Made by a program: the position numbers and the translations under genes. The notes beneath the pieces were generated by a model that saw only the letters and a list, made by a program, of their open reading frames with translations, ran no database searches and had not been told where the DNA came from. This document shows, piece by piece, positions 27,077 through 36,299 of a stretch of 64,000 bases of DNA (position 1 is the first letter of the stretch; every line of letters starts with the position of its first letter). The DNA is taken from positions 248,001-312,000 of the forward strand of contig NZ_MTLG01000052.1 in NCBI RefSeq assembly GCF_002192695.1. The letters run 5' to 3'. The stretch is from Achromobacter xylosoxidans (lineage in GTDB: Bacteria; Pseudomonadota; Gammaproteobacteria; Burkholderiales; Burkholderiaceae_B).

Positions 27077-27895
27077 ATGAGTCAGATTACTTTCGAGCGG
27101 GTGCAGCGCACGTTCAGCCGGGGCGGGGAAAGCTTCCTGGCCCTGGACGACGTGAGTTTCGAGGTGGGCGAGAGGGAGTTCGTTTCCATCGTCGGACCGT
27201 CCGGCTGCGGCAAGACCACGCTGATGCGCATGGCGGCCGGCCTGGAGTTTCCCTCGGCCGGCAGCGTGCGGGTGGGCGGCAAGGAAGTCGAGGAACCGGG
27301 ACCGGACCGCGCCGTCGTGTTCCAGCAGTTTGCGCTGTTTCCCTGGAAGACCGTGACCGAGAACATCGGTTTCGGGCTGAAGTGCAAGGGCGCCTCGCGC
27401 GAGGCGCGGGCGCGGACGGTGGCGCGCTACATCGAGCTGATGGGCCTGTCGGGTTACGAACAAGCCTATCCGCACCAGCTGTCCGGCGGCATGCAACAGC
27501 GCGTGGCCATCGCCCGCAGTTACGCGCTGGATCCCGATGTGCTGCTGATGGATGAACCCTTCGGCGCGCTGGACGCGCAGACCCGCGTGGTCATGCAGGA
27601 AGAACTGGTCAAGCTGTCCCGCCTCAATCCGCGCACCGTGCTGTTCATCACCCACAGCGTGGAAGAAGCGGTGTACCTGTCCGACCGCGTGGTGGTGCTG
27701 ACCGGCCGCCCGGGGCAGATCAAGGAAATCATCAACGTGGCCGACGTGCGCAAGCGCGAGGACTGGGACAGCATGGAGCGGATCGAGGACGTGATGGACA
27801 TGGAGGCGTTCGTGCACCTGCGCACGCACATCTGGAAGCTGCTGCGCGCGCAGGAAACCGAACCGCTGGACGCCGCCCTGGCCGCGGCTCACTGA
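27077..27895 (+). CDS. ABC transporter ATPase, TauB/SsuB-type
   Basis: A 272-residue ATPase: Walker A GPSGCGKTT, Q-loop in FQQFALFPWKTV, ABC signature LSGGMQQRVAIARSY, Walker B VLLMDEPFGALD and the H-loop ITHSVEEAVYLSDR. It is the only ATPase of this class in the whole cluster, so it must energise permease pair B and probably pair A too. It is encoded 36 bases after the binding protein and 12 bases before the E1 gene. Confidence 0.92.
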   Translation: MSQITFERVQRTFSRGGESFLALDDVSFEVGEREFVSIVGPSGCGKTTLMRMAAGLEFPSAGSVRVGGKEVEEPGPDRAVVFQQFALFPWKTVTENIGFGLKCKGASREARARTVARYIELMGLSGYEQAYPHQLSGGMQQRVAIARSYALDPDVLLMDEPFGALDAQTRVVMQEELVKLSRLNPRTVLFITHSVEEAVYLSDRVVVLTGRPGQIKEIINVADVRKREDWDSMERIEDVMDMEAFVHLRTHIWKLLRAQETEPLDAALAAAH

Positions 27896-27907
27896 AGGGA
27901 AGCGTAG

Positions 27908-30136
27908 ATGAAGCACATCAATGAAGGCGCGGCGCCTGCCGCGAAACCCTCGCGGCTTGCCGCCCTGCACACCGACACGCCGTGGTGGCGGCTTACCGCC
28001 AGCGCCGCGGACGCGGGGGCCGTCGCGCCGCGCGAGATGGTCCGCATGCTGGAGCAGTTGATACTGATCCGGCGCTTCGAGGAGAAGCTGCTGAAGCTGA
28101 GCGTGGCCGGCGTCCTGCATGGCCCGGCGCATTCCAGCATCGGCCAGGACGGGGCCGCCGTGGGCGTCATGTCGGCGCTGGAGTCGGCCGACAAGATCAA
28201 CGGCACCCACCGCATGCACCATCAGTTTCTTGCCAAGGCGCTGAACCACGCCACACCGGCGGACTATTCGCCGTTGGACTCGGAAACGCTGGATGCGCAC
28301 CGTGAGGTGGTCTACCGGACCTATGCCGAGATCCTGGGCCTGACGCCTGGCTATTGCGGCGGTCGTGGCGGTTCCATGCATCTGCGCTATCCCGAGGCCG
28401 GCATCTATGGATCCAACGCCATCGTGGGCGGCAATCCGTCGCATGCGGTGGGTTACGCCTTTGCCGACAAGCTGCGCGGGCGCGACCATGTGTCGGTGGC
28501 CTTCTTCGGCGACGGCGCCATGCAGAGCGGGGCGGCCTACGAGGCCATGAACCTTGCGGCGCTCTACAACACGCCCACCATTTTCTTCGTGGAAAACAAC
28601 CTATACGCCGTGTCCACCCACGTGTCGGAACAGACCCGAGAAACCCGCTTGTCGGCGCGCGGCCTGTCCCTGGGCGTGCCGGCGATAGAGTTCGACGGCA
28701 TGGACGTGGTAGCTGCGCGCCTGGCCATGCAGGAAGCCCGGGCCATCATCCGCCGCGATGGCGGGCCGGTGCTGCTGGAGGCGCAGACCTACCGCTACCT
28801 GCACCAGTCGGGCGCGCTCAAGGGCAGCGCCTTCCGCTACCGCGACAAGGACGAGGAAGAGGCCTGGGGGGCGCGCGATCCCATGTCGACGTTTCCAGCG
28901 CAGTTGAAATCGCTGGGCCTGATCGATGATGCCGGCATCGTCCGCCTGGAGCGCCGTGCGGACGAATTGATAGACGGCGCGCTGGGCCGGCTGCTGGAGC
29001 ACTACGGCGACGAGGCGGCGCAACGCATCCGGCCCGAACTGTGGCCGGACCCGGCCAGCGTGGACAGCGGCATCCGTGGCAACCTGGGCGAGCTGGCCGG
29101 CCAGCGCGTCATCGAGCTGGAGGAGCAGACGCCAGCGAGCCTGGCGGACGCCAAGTTCCAGGACGTGATCTCGCGCGCCATGCTGCTGAACATGCGGCGC
29201 GACGACGGCATCTTCATCCTGGGCGAGGATGTGCATCGCCTGAAGGGCGGCACGGCCGGCGCCACCAAGGACATCGGCGACCATTTTCCGGAACGCCTCA
29301 TCGGCACGCCCATCTGCGAGAACGGCTTCACCGGCCTGGCGCTGGGCGCGGCCTTGAACGGCATGCGGCCGGTGGTGGAGATCATGTACCCCGACTTCGC
29401 GCTGGTGGCGGCGGATCAGCTGTTCAACCAGATCGCCAAGGTGCGTCACATGTTCGGCGGCAAGTTCGCGGTGCCGGTGCTGGTGCGCAGCCGGGTCACG
29501 GCGGGAACCGGCTACGGCTCGCAGCATTCCATGGACGCCAGCGGCCTGTTTGCCCAGTATCCCGGGTGGCGCATCCTGGCGCCGTCTCGTCCCTATGACT
29601 ATATCGGCCTGCTCAACGCCGCGCTGCGCTGCGACGATCCGGTCCTGATGGTGGAATACAACGACCTGTTCAAGACGGTGGGCAAGGTGCCCGTCGAGGA
29701 CTGGGACTACATCGTGCCCATCGGCCGGGCCCGGGTCGCGCGCGAGGGCGCGCGCTGCACCATCCTGACCTATGGCGTCATGGTCGAGGTCTGCTGCCAG
29801 GCGGCGGAACGCACGGGCATCAACGCCCAGGTGATAGACCTGCGCACGCTGGATCCGCTGGGCATCGATTGGGACACCATCGCGGCTGGCGTCAAGCGCA
29901 CGCAGGCGCTGATGATCGTGGAGCAGACTACCCGTGGCACCTCGATCGGCTCGCGGGTGGCGAGCGAGGCGCAATCGCGGCTGTTCGACTGGCTGGACCA
30001 CGAGATCGTGCACGTCACGGGCGCCAATTCCTCGCCCGTGGTCTCCAAGGTGCTGGAGCGCGCCGCGCTGGCGGACGCGCAGGCCGTGGAGACGGCCCTG
30101 AAATCCATGGACAGCCGCCGCGGCGGCGCCCGCTGA
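27908..30136 (+). CDS. Fused E1 alpha-beta subunit of an acetoin/2-oxoacid dehydrogenase-type complex
   Basis: A 742-residue thiamine diphosphate enzyme with both E1 subunits in one chain. Residues about 40-360 are E1-alpha, with the ThDP motif starting GDGAMQSG (201) and ending VENN (228-231), plus GRGGSMH. Residues about 410-742 are E1-beta, with ILGEDV, ENGFTGLALGAALNG and the C-terminal transketolase domain. The family decarboxylates 2-oxoacids or cleaves acetoin and passes the acyl unit to lipoyl-E2. No E3 gene is nearby. Its place directly downstream of the transporter ATPase indicates a dedicated catabolic complex, not housekeeping pyruvate dehydrogenase. Confidence 0.88.
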   Translation: MKHINEGAAPAAKPSRLAALHTDTPWWRLTASAADAGAVAPREMVRMLEQLILIRRFEEKLLKLSVAGVLHGPAHSSIGQDGAAVGVMSALESADKINGTHRMHHQFLAKALNHATPADYSPLDSETLDAHREVVYRTYAEILGLTPGYCGGRGGSMHLRYPEAGIYGSNAIVGGNPSHAVGYAFADKLRGRDHVSVAFFGDGAMQSGAAYEAMNLAALYNTPTIFFVENNLYAVSTHVSEQTRETRLSARGLSLGVPAIEFDGMDVVAARLAMQEARAIIRRDGGPVLLEAQTYRYLHQSGALKGSAFRYRDKDEEEAWGARDPMSTFPAQLKSLGLIDDAGIVRLERRADELIDGALGRLLEHYGDEAAQRIRPELWPDPASVDSGIRGNLGELAGQRVIELEEQTPASLADAKFQDVISRAMLLNMRRDDGIFILGEDVHRLKGGTAGATKDIGDHFPERLIGTPICENGFTGLALGAALNGMRPVVEIMYPDFALVAADQLFNQIAKVRHMFGGKFAVPVLVRSRVTAGTGYGSQHSMDASGLFAQYPGWRILAPSRPYDYIGLLNAALRCDDPVLMVEYNDLFKTVGKVPVEDWDYIVPIGRARVAREGARCTILTYGVMVEVCCQAAERTGINAQVIDLRTLDPLGIDWDTIAAGVKRTQALMIVEQTTRGTSIGSRVASEAQSRLFDWLDHEIVHVTGANSSPVVSKVLERAALADAQAVETALKSMDSRRGGAR

Positions 30137-30164
30137 ACCGGGCGCCATTGCCCGGGAGAGAAAA

Positions 30165-30617
30165 ATGCTCAAAGACAAACTGCTTGCCACGCATCACACC
30201 GCCGTTTGCGTCAATGATTTCGAACGCGCGCGCAACTTCTACACCGGCTTTCTCGGCTTCGAGCTGGAGGGCGAGATGGATCACCGCAGCGAGCCCGCGT
30301 TGGGTGAAGTGGTCGGCCTGCCGGGCGCGACCATACGCTGGGCCATGCTGCGCCATGGCGGGCACCGGGTGGAGTTGTTCAAGTACTACACGCCGGACGG
30401 CGACAGGCAGCCGCGCCGCCAATGCGATTTCGGCTACAGCCATATGGCCTTCGAGGTGGAGGACGTGGATGCCGTGTACGAGCAGGCCACGCGCGCCGGC
30501 TATGAAAGCGTGTCCTCGCCGCGCGTCATGCGGCAAGGACGTACCAAGGTGTTCTATCTGATGGAGCCTGAAGGCGCCATCACGGAGTTCATCCAGTTCA
30601 TGAATCCGGCGGCCTGA
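30165..30617 (+). CDS. VOC (glyoxalase/bleomycin-resistance) family protein
   Basis: A 150-residue single vicinal-oxygen-chelate protein made of two beta-alpha-beta-beta-beta modules. Candidate metal ligands are His14/15 (LATHHTAV), the His/Glu of GGHRVELFKY, His in YSHMAFEVEDVD and the Glu of MEPEGAITEFIQ. Such proteins act as lactoylglutathione lyases, epimerases or dioxygenases. Its insertion between the E1 and E2 genes is unusual. An epimerase or isomerase step feeding the dehydrogenase complex is one option; no function can be assigned from sequence alone. Confidence 0.82.
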   Translation: MLKDKLLATHHTAVCVNDFERARNFYTGFLGFELEGEMDHRSEPALGEVVGLPGATIRWAMLRHGGHRVELFKYYTPDGDRQPRRQCDFGYSHMAFEVEDVDAVYEQATRAGYESVSSPRVMRQGRTKVFYLMEPEGAITEFIQFMNPAA

Positions 30618-30677
30618 CGCCGCGCTGGCGCAACTCCGCTGGCCGGGGCGCGCGCATCGATCTTCGAAGGAACAAGC

Positions 30678-32039
30678 ATGACGAGAACGCTGGATATGGT
30701 CGTCCCGCCGACAGGCGAGGCCCTGGACGCCGCCCGCCTGGTCGCCTGGATCGTGGCGCCTGGGCAGGCCTTCAAGACGGGCGACGTGCTGGTCGAAATC
30801 GAGACCGACAAATCCATCATCGAGGTGCCCGCGCACGACGACGGGATCATGGTGGAGCATCTGGTCGCGGTGGATGGCATCGTGAACGCGGATACGGTGA
30901 TCGCACGCGTGCAGATGGAAGGCGAGGCCGCGGCGGCAAGCGTGGGCGGCGTGACGGCGCAATCCGCGGCGGCAACGCCTGCGGCCGCCGCGCCGGCCGT
31001 TGCCGCGGCGGCCGTTGCCGCGCCAGCCGCCGCGCCGGCTGCGTCGCCGCCGTTGGCGCATCCTGCCGTGCAGCCTTCAGCAGAGCGCAAGTTCGCCACC
31101 CCCGCCGCCCGCCGCGTCGCGGCCGAGCGCGGCATCGCGCTGGACGGGGTCGCGGGGACCGGGCCCAACGGCCGCGTGACGGTGGCGGATGTCGGCCAGG
31201 CAAGCGCCAGCGGTAGGGACAGCATGCTGGCCCGCGGCGCGCCGGGAGAAAAGCGCGAGGCCTGGGCCAGCACCCGCCACGGCGAGGTCCGGTTCACGGT
31301 GTGGGAGGGGAGCCGTCCGGACAGCCTGACGGCGGTGCTGATCCATGGCATGTTCGGCGACCGCGATGCCTGGGCCAGCCTGGCGCACGCGCTCAGCCGC
31401 GCCGGACTGCGCGTGCTGGCGATGGATCTTCCCTGCCATGGCGCCACGCGTTCGCTGGCCACGCGCTTCGAGCATATCGTCGATGCGGTGGCCGACACGG
31501 TCGCATCCCAGTGCATCGGCCCCGTGAACCTGATCGGCCATTCTTTTGGCGCGGCGGTGGCGGCACGGGCGGCATCCCGCCCCGGCATGGCCGTGGACAG
31601 CCTGGTCCTGATCGCGCCGGTCGGGCTGGGTACTGAAATCGACCAGAGCTTCCTGACGGGCATGACGCATGCCGGCACCAACGAGGCGGCACAGCGCGAG
31701 CTGCAGAAGCTCACCGTCTCCGGCATGACGCCGTCGGGAAACTTCATCGATGCCCTGCGCCAGGGCACGCAGGCGCGGCGCGAGCCCCTGATCGAACTCT
31801 GCCGGGAAGTGGGTTGGAACGGCGTGCAGCAACTGAGCATCGCGGCGGACCTGGCCAGTCTGCAATGCCGCTGCACGCTGATCCACGGGCGGCGCGACGC
31901 CGTCATTCCTTGGCGCCACGCGCTGAACGCGCCGGCCAGGACCGCGCTGCACCTGTTGCCGGACGCCGGCCACATGCCGCAATGGGAGGCTGGCAAGCTG
32001 GTGGCGGATATCGTGCTGGAGGCAGTGGTGCCGCGCTGA
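30678..32039 (+). CDS. AcoC-like E2: lipoyl domain + subunit-binding domain + alpha/beta-hydrolase
   Basis: A 453-residue protein with an unusual but known build. Residues 1-80 are a lipoyl domain with the lipoylated Lys45 in IETDKSIIEV. An Ala/Pro-rich linker follows (91-135), then a peripheral subunit-binding domain (138-172, FATPAARRVAAERG and GTGPNGRV). From about 200 an alpha/beta-hydrolase fold replaces the usual catalytic acyltransferase, with HGMFGD and the nucleophile elbow GHSFG (Ser289). This matches AcoC of acetoin dehydrogenase systems, which lack the usual E2 core. It points to an acyl or acetyl-CoA forming complex acting on an alpha-hydroxyketone or 2-oxoacid. Confidence 0.88.
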   Translation: MTRTLDMVVPPTGEALDAARLVAWIVAPGQAFKTGDVLVEIETDKSIIEVPAHDDGIMVEHLVAVDGIVNADTVIARVQMEGEAAAASVGGVTAQSAAATPAAAAPAVAAAAVAAPAAAPAASPPLAHPAVQPSAERKFATPAARRVAAERGIALDGVAGTGPNGRVTVADVGQASASGRDSMLARGAPGEKREAWASTRHGEVRFTVWEGSRPDSLTAVLIHGMFGDRDAWASLAHALSRAGLRVLAMDLPCHGATRSLATRFEHIVDAVADTVASQCIGPVNLIGHSFGAAVAARAASRPGMAVDSLVLIAPVGLGTEIDQSFLTGMTHAGTNEAAQRELQKLTVSGMTPSGNFIDALRQGTQARREPLIELCREVGWNGVQQLSIAADLASLQCRCTLIHGRRDAVIPWRHALNAPARTALHLLPDAGHMPQWEAGKLVADIVLEAVVPR

Positions 32040-32061
32040 GCCGCCGCAAAGCAGGGCCGCC

Positions 32062-33000
32062 TCAGGCGGGGCTGGCCATCATGTTTTCGCCGCTGGCGAA
32101 CAGGTCCACCAGCGTCCGGCGCAGCCAGCGCTGCGCTGGCACCGTGTCATTGCGCTGGTGCCAGAACAGTGTGACGGTGCGCGGCGGCGCGAGCATGGGC
32201 AGCGGCATGGCGTGCAGATAGGGCGCATGCGGAGTCAACGCGCCCAGATGACGCGGCAGGACCGCAATCATGTCGGTGTGGCGCAGCATCTCGTAGGCGA
32301 CGTTGTAGTGGTTGACCAGGGCGGCCACGTCGCGCGACAGGCCACGCGCCGACAGGTAGACGTCGTAGGACGGCGGGGTCTGCCCACCGAGGCTGACATC
32401 GACATGGCGGGCCGAGAGAAAGGCCCGCGTGCTCAGGCGTTTCATGGCGGCCAGCGGATGCCCGCGGCGCATGAAGCAGGCGTACTCGACCAGCCACAGT
32501 GACCGCGAGCGGATATGGCCCGGGTATTGGGCTTCGTTGATGTAGGCGCTGAGCACGCAGTCGGCGCGGTTGTCTTCCAGCTGGTCCGGTATGTCCACCA
32601 CATTGTTGGGCAGGGTTCGCACGCGGGCCTGCGGCGCAGCCCGGGCCATCAGCCCGCATAGCGGGGGCATGACGATGCCGGCGGTGTAATCCGACATCGA
32701 CAGGCTGAACTCGACCTTGGCGCGCGCCGGATCGAAGGCGTCGGGGTCGAGCGCGCCGCGCATCCGGTCCAGCGCCTCGGCCAGTTCGTTCCATAGCACG
32801 GCGGCGCGCTGGGTCGGCATGACGCCATTGCCGGCGCGCACGAACAGCGGGTCGCCCAGGCTTTCACGCAGGCGGGCCAGGGCGTTGCTGACGGCGGGCT
32901 GGGTCATGCACAGCGCGTTGGCCGCGCGGGTGACGCTGCCCTCGGTCATCAGGGCTTCGAACACCTTGAGCAGGTTCAGGTCCAGGGTGCGGAAGGTCAT
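32062..33000 (-). CDS. LysR-family transcriptional regulator, NodD/NahR-like
   Basis: A 312-residue LysR protein. The N-terminus FRTLDLNLLKVFEALMTEG, the helix-turn-helix with ALCMTQPAVSNALARLRE and a C-terminal effector domain put it in the NodD/NahR-like group. It is divergent from the MFS/GAF/amidohydrolase operon across 124 bases and is its likely activator. The last residues converge on the E2 gene 22 bases away. Confidence 0.9.
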   Translation of the reverse strand: MTFRTLDLNLLKVFEALMTEGSVTRAANALCMTQPAVSNALARLRESLGDPLFVRAGNGVMPTQRAAVLWNELAEALDRMRGALDPDAFDPARAKVEFSLSMSDYTAGIVMPPLCGLMARAAPQARVRTLPNNVVDIPDQLEDNRADCVLSAYINEAQYPGHIRSRSLWLVEYACFMRRGHPLAAMKRLSTRAFLSARHVDVSLGGQTPPSYDVYLSARGLSRDVAALVNHYNVAYEMLRHTDMIAVLPRHLGALTPHAPYLHAMPLPMLAPPRTVTLFWHQRNDTVPAQRWLRRTLVDLFASGENMMASPA

Positions 33001-33124
33001 GGATGGGTATTCACATCAGTGATAGAGGGCATCATAACTATAAATTGGATTCATGAAATCCTGCGTGCCTATCATGCGCTTTCTCAGCAAGTACGGCCTC
33101 AGCCGTCGACCACAGGGGAACCGC

Positions 33125-34483
33125 ATGTCCATGATCTCGGCGCGGATCGAGCGCCTGCCTTTCGCGCGTTTTCACAAACACCTGCTGCTGATGGGCGGGC
33201 TAGGCTACATGTTCGACGCGATGGACGCCGCAGTGTTGGCATTCATCCTGCCGGTGCTGCGCACGGAATGGGGCCTGACCAGCGTGCAGATCGGCCTGTT
33301 GGGCAGCAGTACCTTCATAGGCTTCTTCTTCGGAGCGCTGCTCGCTGGCACGTTGGGCGACCTGATCGGGCGGCGCGCGGTGATGATGTGGGCGTTGGCG
33401 CTGTATTGCGTGGCGTCGCTGGTCAGTGCCTGGGTGGACAGCTGGCCGCCGTTCTTCGCCGCGCGGGTGGTGGCGGGGATGGGCACGGGGGCCGAAAGCG
33501 CGATCATTGCGCCCTACCTCGCCGAGTTCGTCGCGCGGCGGTTCCGGGGCAGCTTCACGGGTGCGCTGGCCGGATTCTTTTCATTCGGCTTCGTGGCAGC
33601 GGCGTTGCTGGGCTACTTCATCGTGCCGGCGCACGCCAGCGGCTGGCGCGTCGTGCTGGTCATCACGGCGCTGCCCGTCGTGATGCTGCTGTGGTGGCGG
33701 CGGGCGTTGCCCGAGTCGCCGCGCTGGCTCGAAAGCCGAGGCCGCGCGCAGGAAGCGTCAGCGATCCTGGATCGGATCGAGTCGGACTTTGCCCGGCGTG
33801 GCCACGCGCTGGCCGAGCCGCGGCCCGAACCCGCTGAGGCTGTGCGCGGCGGCGGCAGCCTGCGGGAGAATTTCGCGCTGCTGGTCAGCGGTCGCCAGGC
33901 CCGCATTACCTTCATGACCTGGATCATGTGGCTGTCCATAACCTTCAGCTACTACTCGTTCTTCGTCTGGATCCCGGGCCTGCTGGTCGAGAGCGGGATG
34001 AGTATCACCAAGAGCTTTTCATATTCGCTGGCGATGTATTGCGCGCAGGTGCCGGGCTACTTCAGCGCGGCCTGGTTCAATGAGAAGATCGGCCGGCAGG
34101 CGACCATTGCCACCTACATGCTGCTGGGCGGGGCCAGCGCGCTGGGACTGGCGCTGTCGCACAGCGATGGGCAGATCATGCTGGCGGGCGTGCTCATGTC
34201 GTTCTTCATGAACGGCACCTATGCGGGCGTGTACGCCTATACCGCGGAAGTGTTCCCGACCGCGGTGCGCACCACCGGCGCCGGGTTGGCGTCGGCAATC
34301 GGACGGGTGGGCGCCATCGTGTCGCCCATCCTGGTGGGCTTTCTATATCCGAACTTCGGCTTTCTGGGCGTATTCGGCACCACGACGGTGACCCTGTTGC
34401 TGGGCGCGTTGGTGGTGGTGCTCATGGGCGTGCCCACGCGCGGCCGTTCGCTGGAGGAAATCGCGGCTGGGGGCGTGAAATGA
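33125..34483 (+). CDS. MFS transporter, sugar-porter/aromatic acid (AAHS/NiaP)-like
   Basis: A 452-residue major facilitator with twelve predicted membrane segments. It has the loop 2-3 motif GTLGDLIGRRAV, the R-x-x-x-G-type motif in NEKIGRQ, and YAYTAEVFPTAVRTTGAG. The start at 33125 follows AGGGGAA, and an in-frame Met farther upstream lacks such a site. Family members import organic acids or nicotinate by proton symport. It is the first gene of a three-gene operon with a GAF-domain protein (ATGA overlap) and an amidohydrolase. Confidence 0.88.
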   Translation: MSMISARIERLPFARFHKHLLLMGGLGYMFDAMDAAVLAFILPVLRTEWGLTSVQIGLLGSSTFIGFFFGALLAGTLGDLIGRRAVMMWALALYCVASLVSAWVDSWPPFFAARVVAGMGTGAESAIIAPYLAEFVARRFRGSFTGALAGFFSFGFVAAALLGYFIVPAHASGWRVVLVITALPVVMLLWWRRALPESPRWLESRGRAQEASAILDRIESDFARRGHALAEPRPEPAEAVRGGGSLRENFALLVSGRQARITFMTWIMWLSITFSYYSFFVWIPGLLVESGMSITKSFSYSLAMYCAQVPGYFSAAWFNEKIGRQATIATYMLLGGASALGLALSHSDGQIMLAGVLMSFFMNGTYAGVYAYTAEVFPTAVRTTGAGLASAIGRVGAIVSPILVGFLYPNFGFLGVFGTTTVTLLLGALVVVLMGVPTRGRSLEEIAAGGVK

Positions 34484-34974
34484 GCGGCGCCCGCGGCGCG
34501 GCGATTCAGGCGCTGGACGCCCTGGCCCGCTCGCATGCCGAGGTCATGCAGCCCAGGGCCGTGTTCGCGGCGGCGGATCATGCCCTGGCCGCCGCGATCG
34601 GCCACCGCCTGTTCACCATCCTGTCCTACGACTCTCGTACCTCCCTGGCCACTCGGCTGTATTCGAACCTGCCCGAGGCGTATCCCGCCGGCGGCAGCAA
34701 GACGTTGGCGCCAGGGCCTTGGACCGAAACCGTGCTGGATCGGGGCGAGCCCTACATCGGCCGCACGCCCGCCGACCTGCAGGCGGTCTTTACGGATCAT
34801 GCGCTGATCGCGTCGCTGGATTGCCAGAGCGTGCTCAACATGCCGATACGGTGGCGCGGCCGCACGGTGGGCTCGCTGAACTTGCTGCACGCGGCGCACT
34901 GGTATGGACCGGACGAAGCGGCCGCGTGCCGGCCTTATGCGCAACTGGTGCTGCCGGCGCTGTGCTGCGCCTGA
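34480..34974 (+). CDS. GAF-domain protein
   Basis: A 164-residue protein that is essentially one GAF domain (ALAAAIGHRLFTILSY, LNMPIRWRGRTVGSLNLLHA) with no output domain visible. It overlaps the MFS gene by four bases, so it is translationally coupled. Stand-alone GAF proteins of this kind recur beside transporters and amidohydrolases in this bacterial group. A ligand-binding or enzymatic role is possible but unproven. Confidence 0.8.
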   Translation: MSGARGAAIQALDALARSHAEVMQPRAVFAAADHALAAAIGHRLFTILSYDSRTSLATRLYSNLPEAYPAGGSKTLAPGPWTETVLDRGEPYIGRTPADLQAVFTDHALIASLDCQSVLNMPIRWRGRTVGSLNLLHAAHWYGPDEAAACRPYAQLVLPALCCA

Positions 34975-35037
34975 CGCGTCGGCCTGGACATAGACGCCTT
35001 TTCTTCACGCATTCATCATCCTAACCAAGGGAACATC

Positions 35038-36285
35038 ATGGAAAGCACATTGTTCAAGAATGCCGCGCTGCTGGACTCGGCGCAGCCTGATCTGCTGGAA
35101 GGGCACGACGTCCTGGTCGAAGACGGCATGATCAAGGAAGTCTCGGACCGGCCCTTGTCGGCGGCAAAGGCGCGGGTCATCGACCTGAAGGGCAAGACCC
35201 TGATGCCCGGCCTGATCGATCTGCATGTGCACGTGATCGCGGTGCAGCTGAACCTGCCGCAGCAGATGGCAATGCCGAATGTGCTGGTGACGTTCCGTTC
35301 GGCCCCGATCCTGCGCGACATGTTGCGGCGCGGTTTCACCACCGTGCGAGACGCGGGGGGCGCGGGCCATGCCTTCAAGCAGGCGGTGGAGCAGGGCCTG
35401 GTGCAGGGGCCGCGCCTGTTCGTGTCCGGCCGGGCCTTGAGCCAGACGGGCGGCCATGGCGACGGACGCGCCCGCAGCGATTTCATGCCGGGCGATTCTC
35501 CGTGTCCTTGCTGCGTGCGGGTCGGAGCGCTGGCGCGCGTGGCCGATGGCGTGGACGAAGTGCGCCGCGCCGTGCGCCAGGAACTGCAGATGGGCGCGGA
35601 CCAGATCAAGATCATGGCGTCGGGCGGGGTGGCTTCGCCGACCGATCCGGTGGGCGCATGGGGCTACTCGGAAGACGAGATCCGCGCCATCGTGGCCGAG
35701 GCCCGCGCCCGCCAGACCTATGTTCTGGCCCACGCCTACACCGCGGACGCGATCGCGCGGGCCGTGCGCTGCGGCGTACGCACTATCGAGCATGGCAATC
35801 TGGTTGACGCCGAGGCCGCGAGGTTGATGGCGGAGAGCGGCGCCTATGTGGTGCCGACGCTGGTGACCTACGAGGCGCTGGCTACGGAAGGGGCCGATCT
35901 TGGTCTGCCGGCGGACAGCGTTGCCAAGATCGCGCAGGTGCGCAATGCCGGCCTGCGGTCGCTGGAAATCTATCGCGATGCGGGCGTTGCCATGGGCTTC
36001 GGCACGGACCTGCTGGGGCCGTCGCACCGCTTGCAGAGCGACGAGTTCCGCCTGCGCGCCGAAGTGTTGGGACCGCAGGCCGTGATCGCCAGCGCCACGC
36101 GGGTGGGCGCGGAGGTGCTGGGCATGCAGGGCAAGCTGGGCTGCGTCGCACCGGGCGCGATGGCCGACATGTTGGTGGTGGACGGCAACCCGCTGCGCGA
36201 CGTGTCCTGCCTGCTGGGGCAGGGCGAACGCATTCCGCTGGTGATGCAGGCCGGCAAGGTGCAGTTCGATGAACTGGCTGTTTGA
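35038..36285 (+). CDS. Metal-dependent amidohydrolase (imidazolonepropionase/Xaa-Pro dipeptidase-like)
   Basis: A 415-residue amidohydrolase. The metal ligands are visible in order: DLHVHV (HxH), the lysine in QIKIMASGG, His in LAHAYT, IEHGN, and the Asp of GFGTDLLG. The family hydrolyses cyclic amides, carbamates or dipeptides in the cytoplasm. It is the third gene of the MFS/GAF operon (63 bases after the GAF stop). The substrate is presumably what the MFS protein imports. Confidence 0.88.
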   Translation: MESTLFKNAALLDSAQPDLLEGHDVLVEDGMIKEVSDRPLSAAKARVIDLKGKTLMPGLIDLHVHVIAVQLNLPQQMAMPNVLVTFRSAPILRDMLRRGFTTVRDAGGAGHAFKQAVEQGLVQGPRLFVSGRALSQTGGHGDGRARSDFMPGDSPCPCCVRVGALARVADGVDEVRRAVRQELQMGADQIKIMASGGVASPTDPVGAWGYSEDEIRAIVAEARARQTYVLAHAYTADAIARAVRCGVRTIEHGNLVDAEAARLMAESGAYVVPTLVTYEALATEGADLGLPADSVAKIAQVRNAGLRSLEIYRDAGVAMGFGTDLLGPSHRLQSDEFRLRAEVLGPQAVIASATRVGAEVLGMQGKLGCVAPGAMADMLVVDGNPLRDVSCLLGQGERIPLVMQAGKVQFDELAV

Positions 36286-36299
36286 GGCGGCCGGGCTGG

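Noticed and set aside
34700..34715. A further TTGGCGCCA-like word
   Set aside because: It lies inside the GAF-domain coding sequence, lacks the last palindrome base and is far from a promoter.
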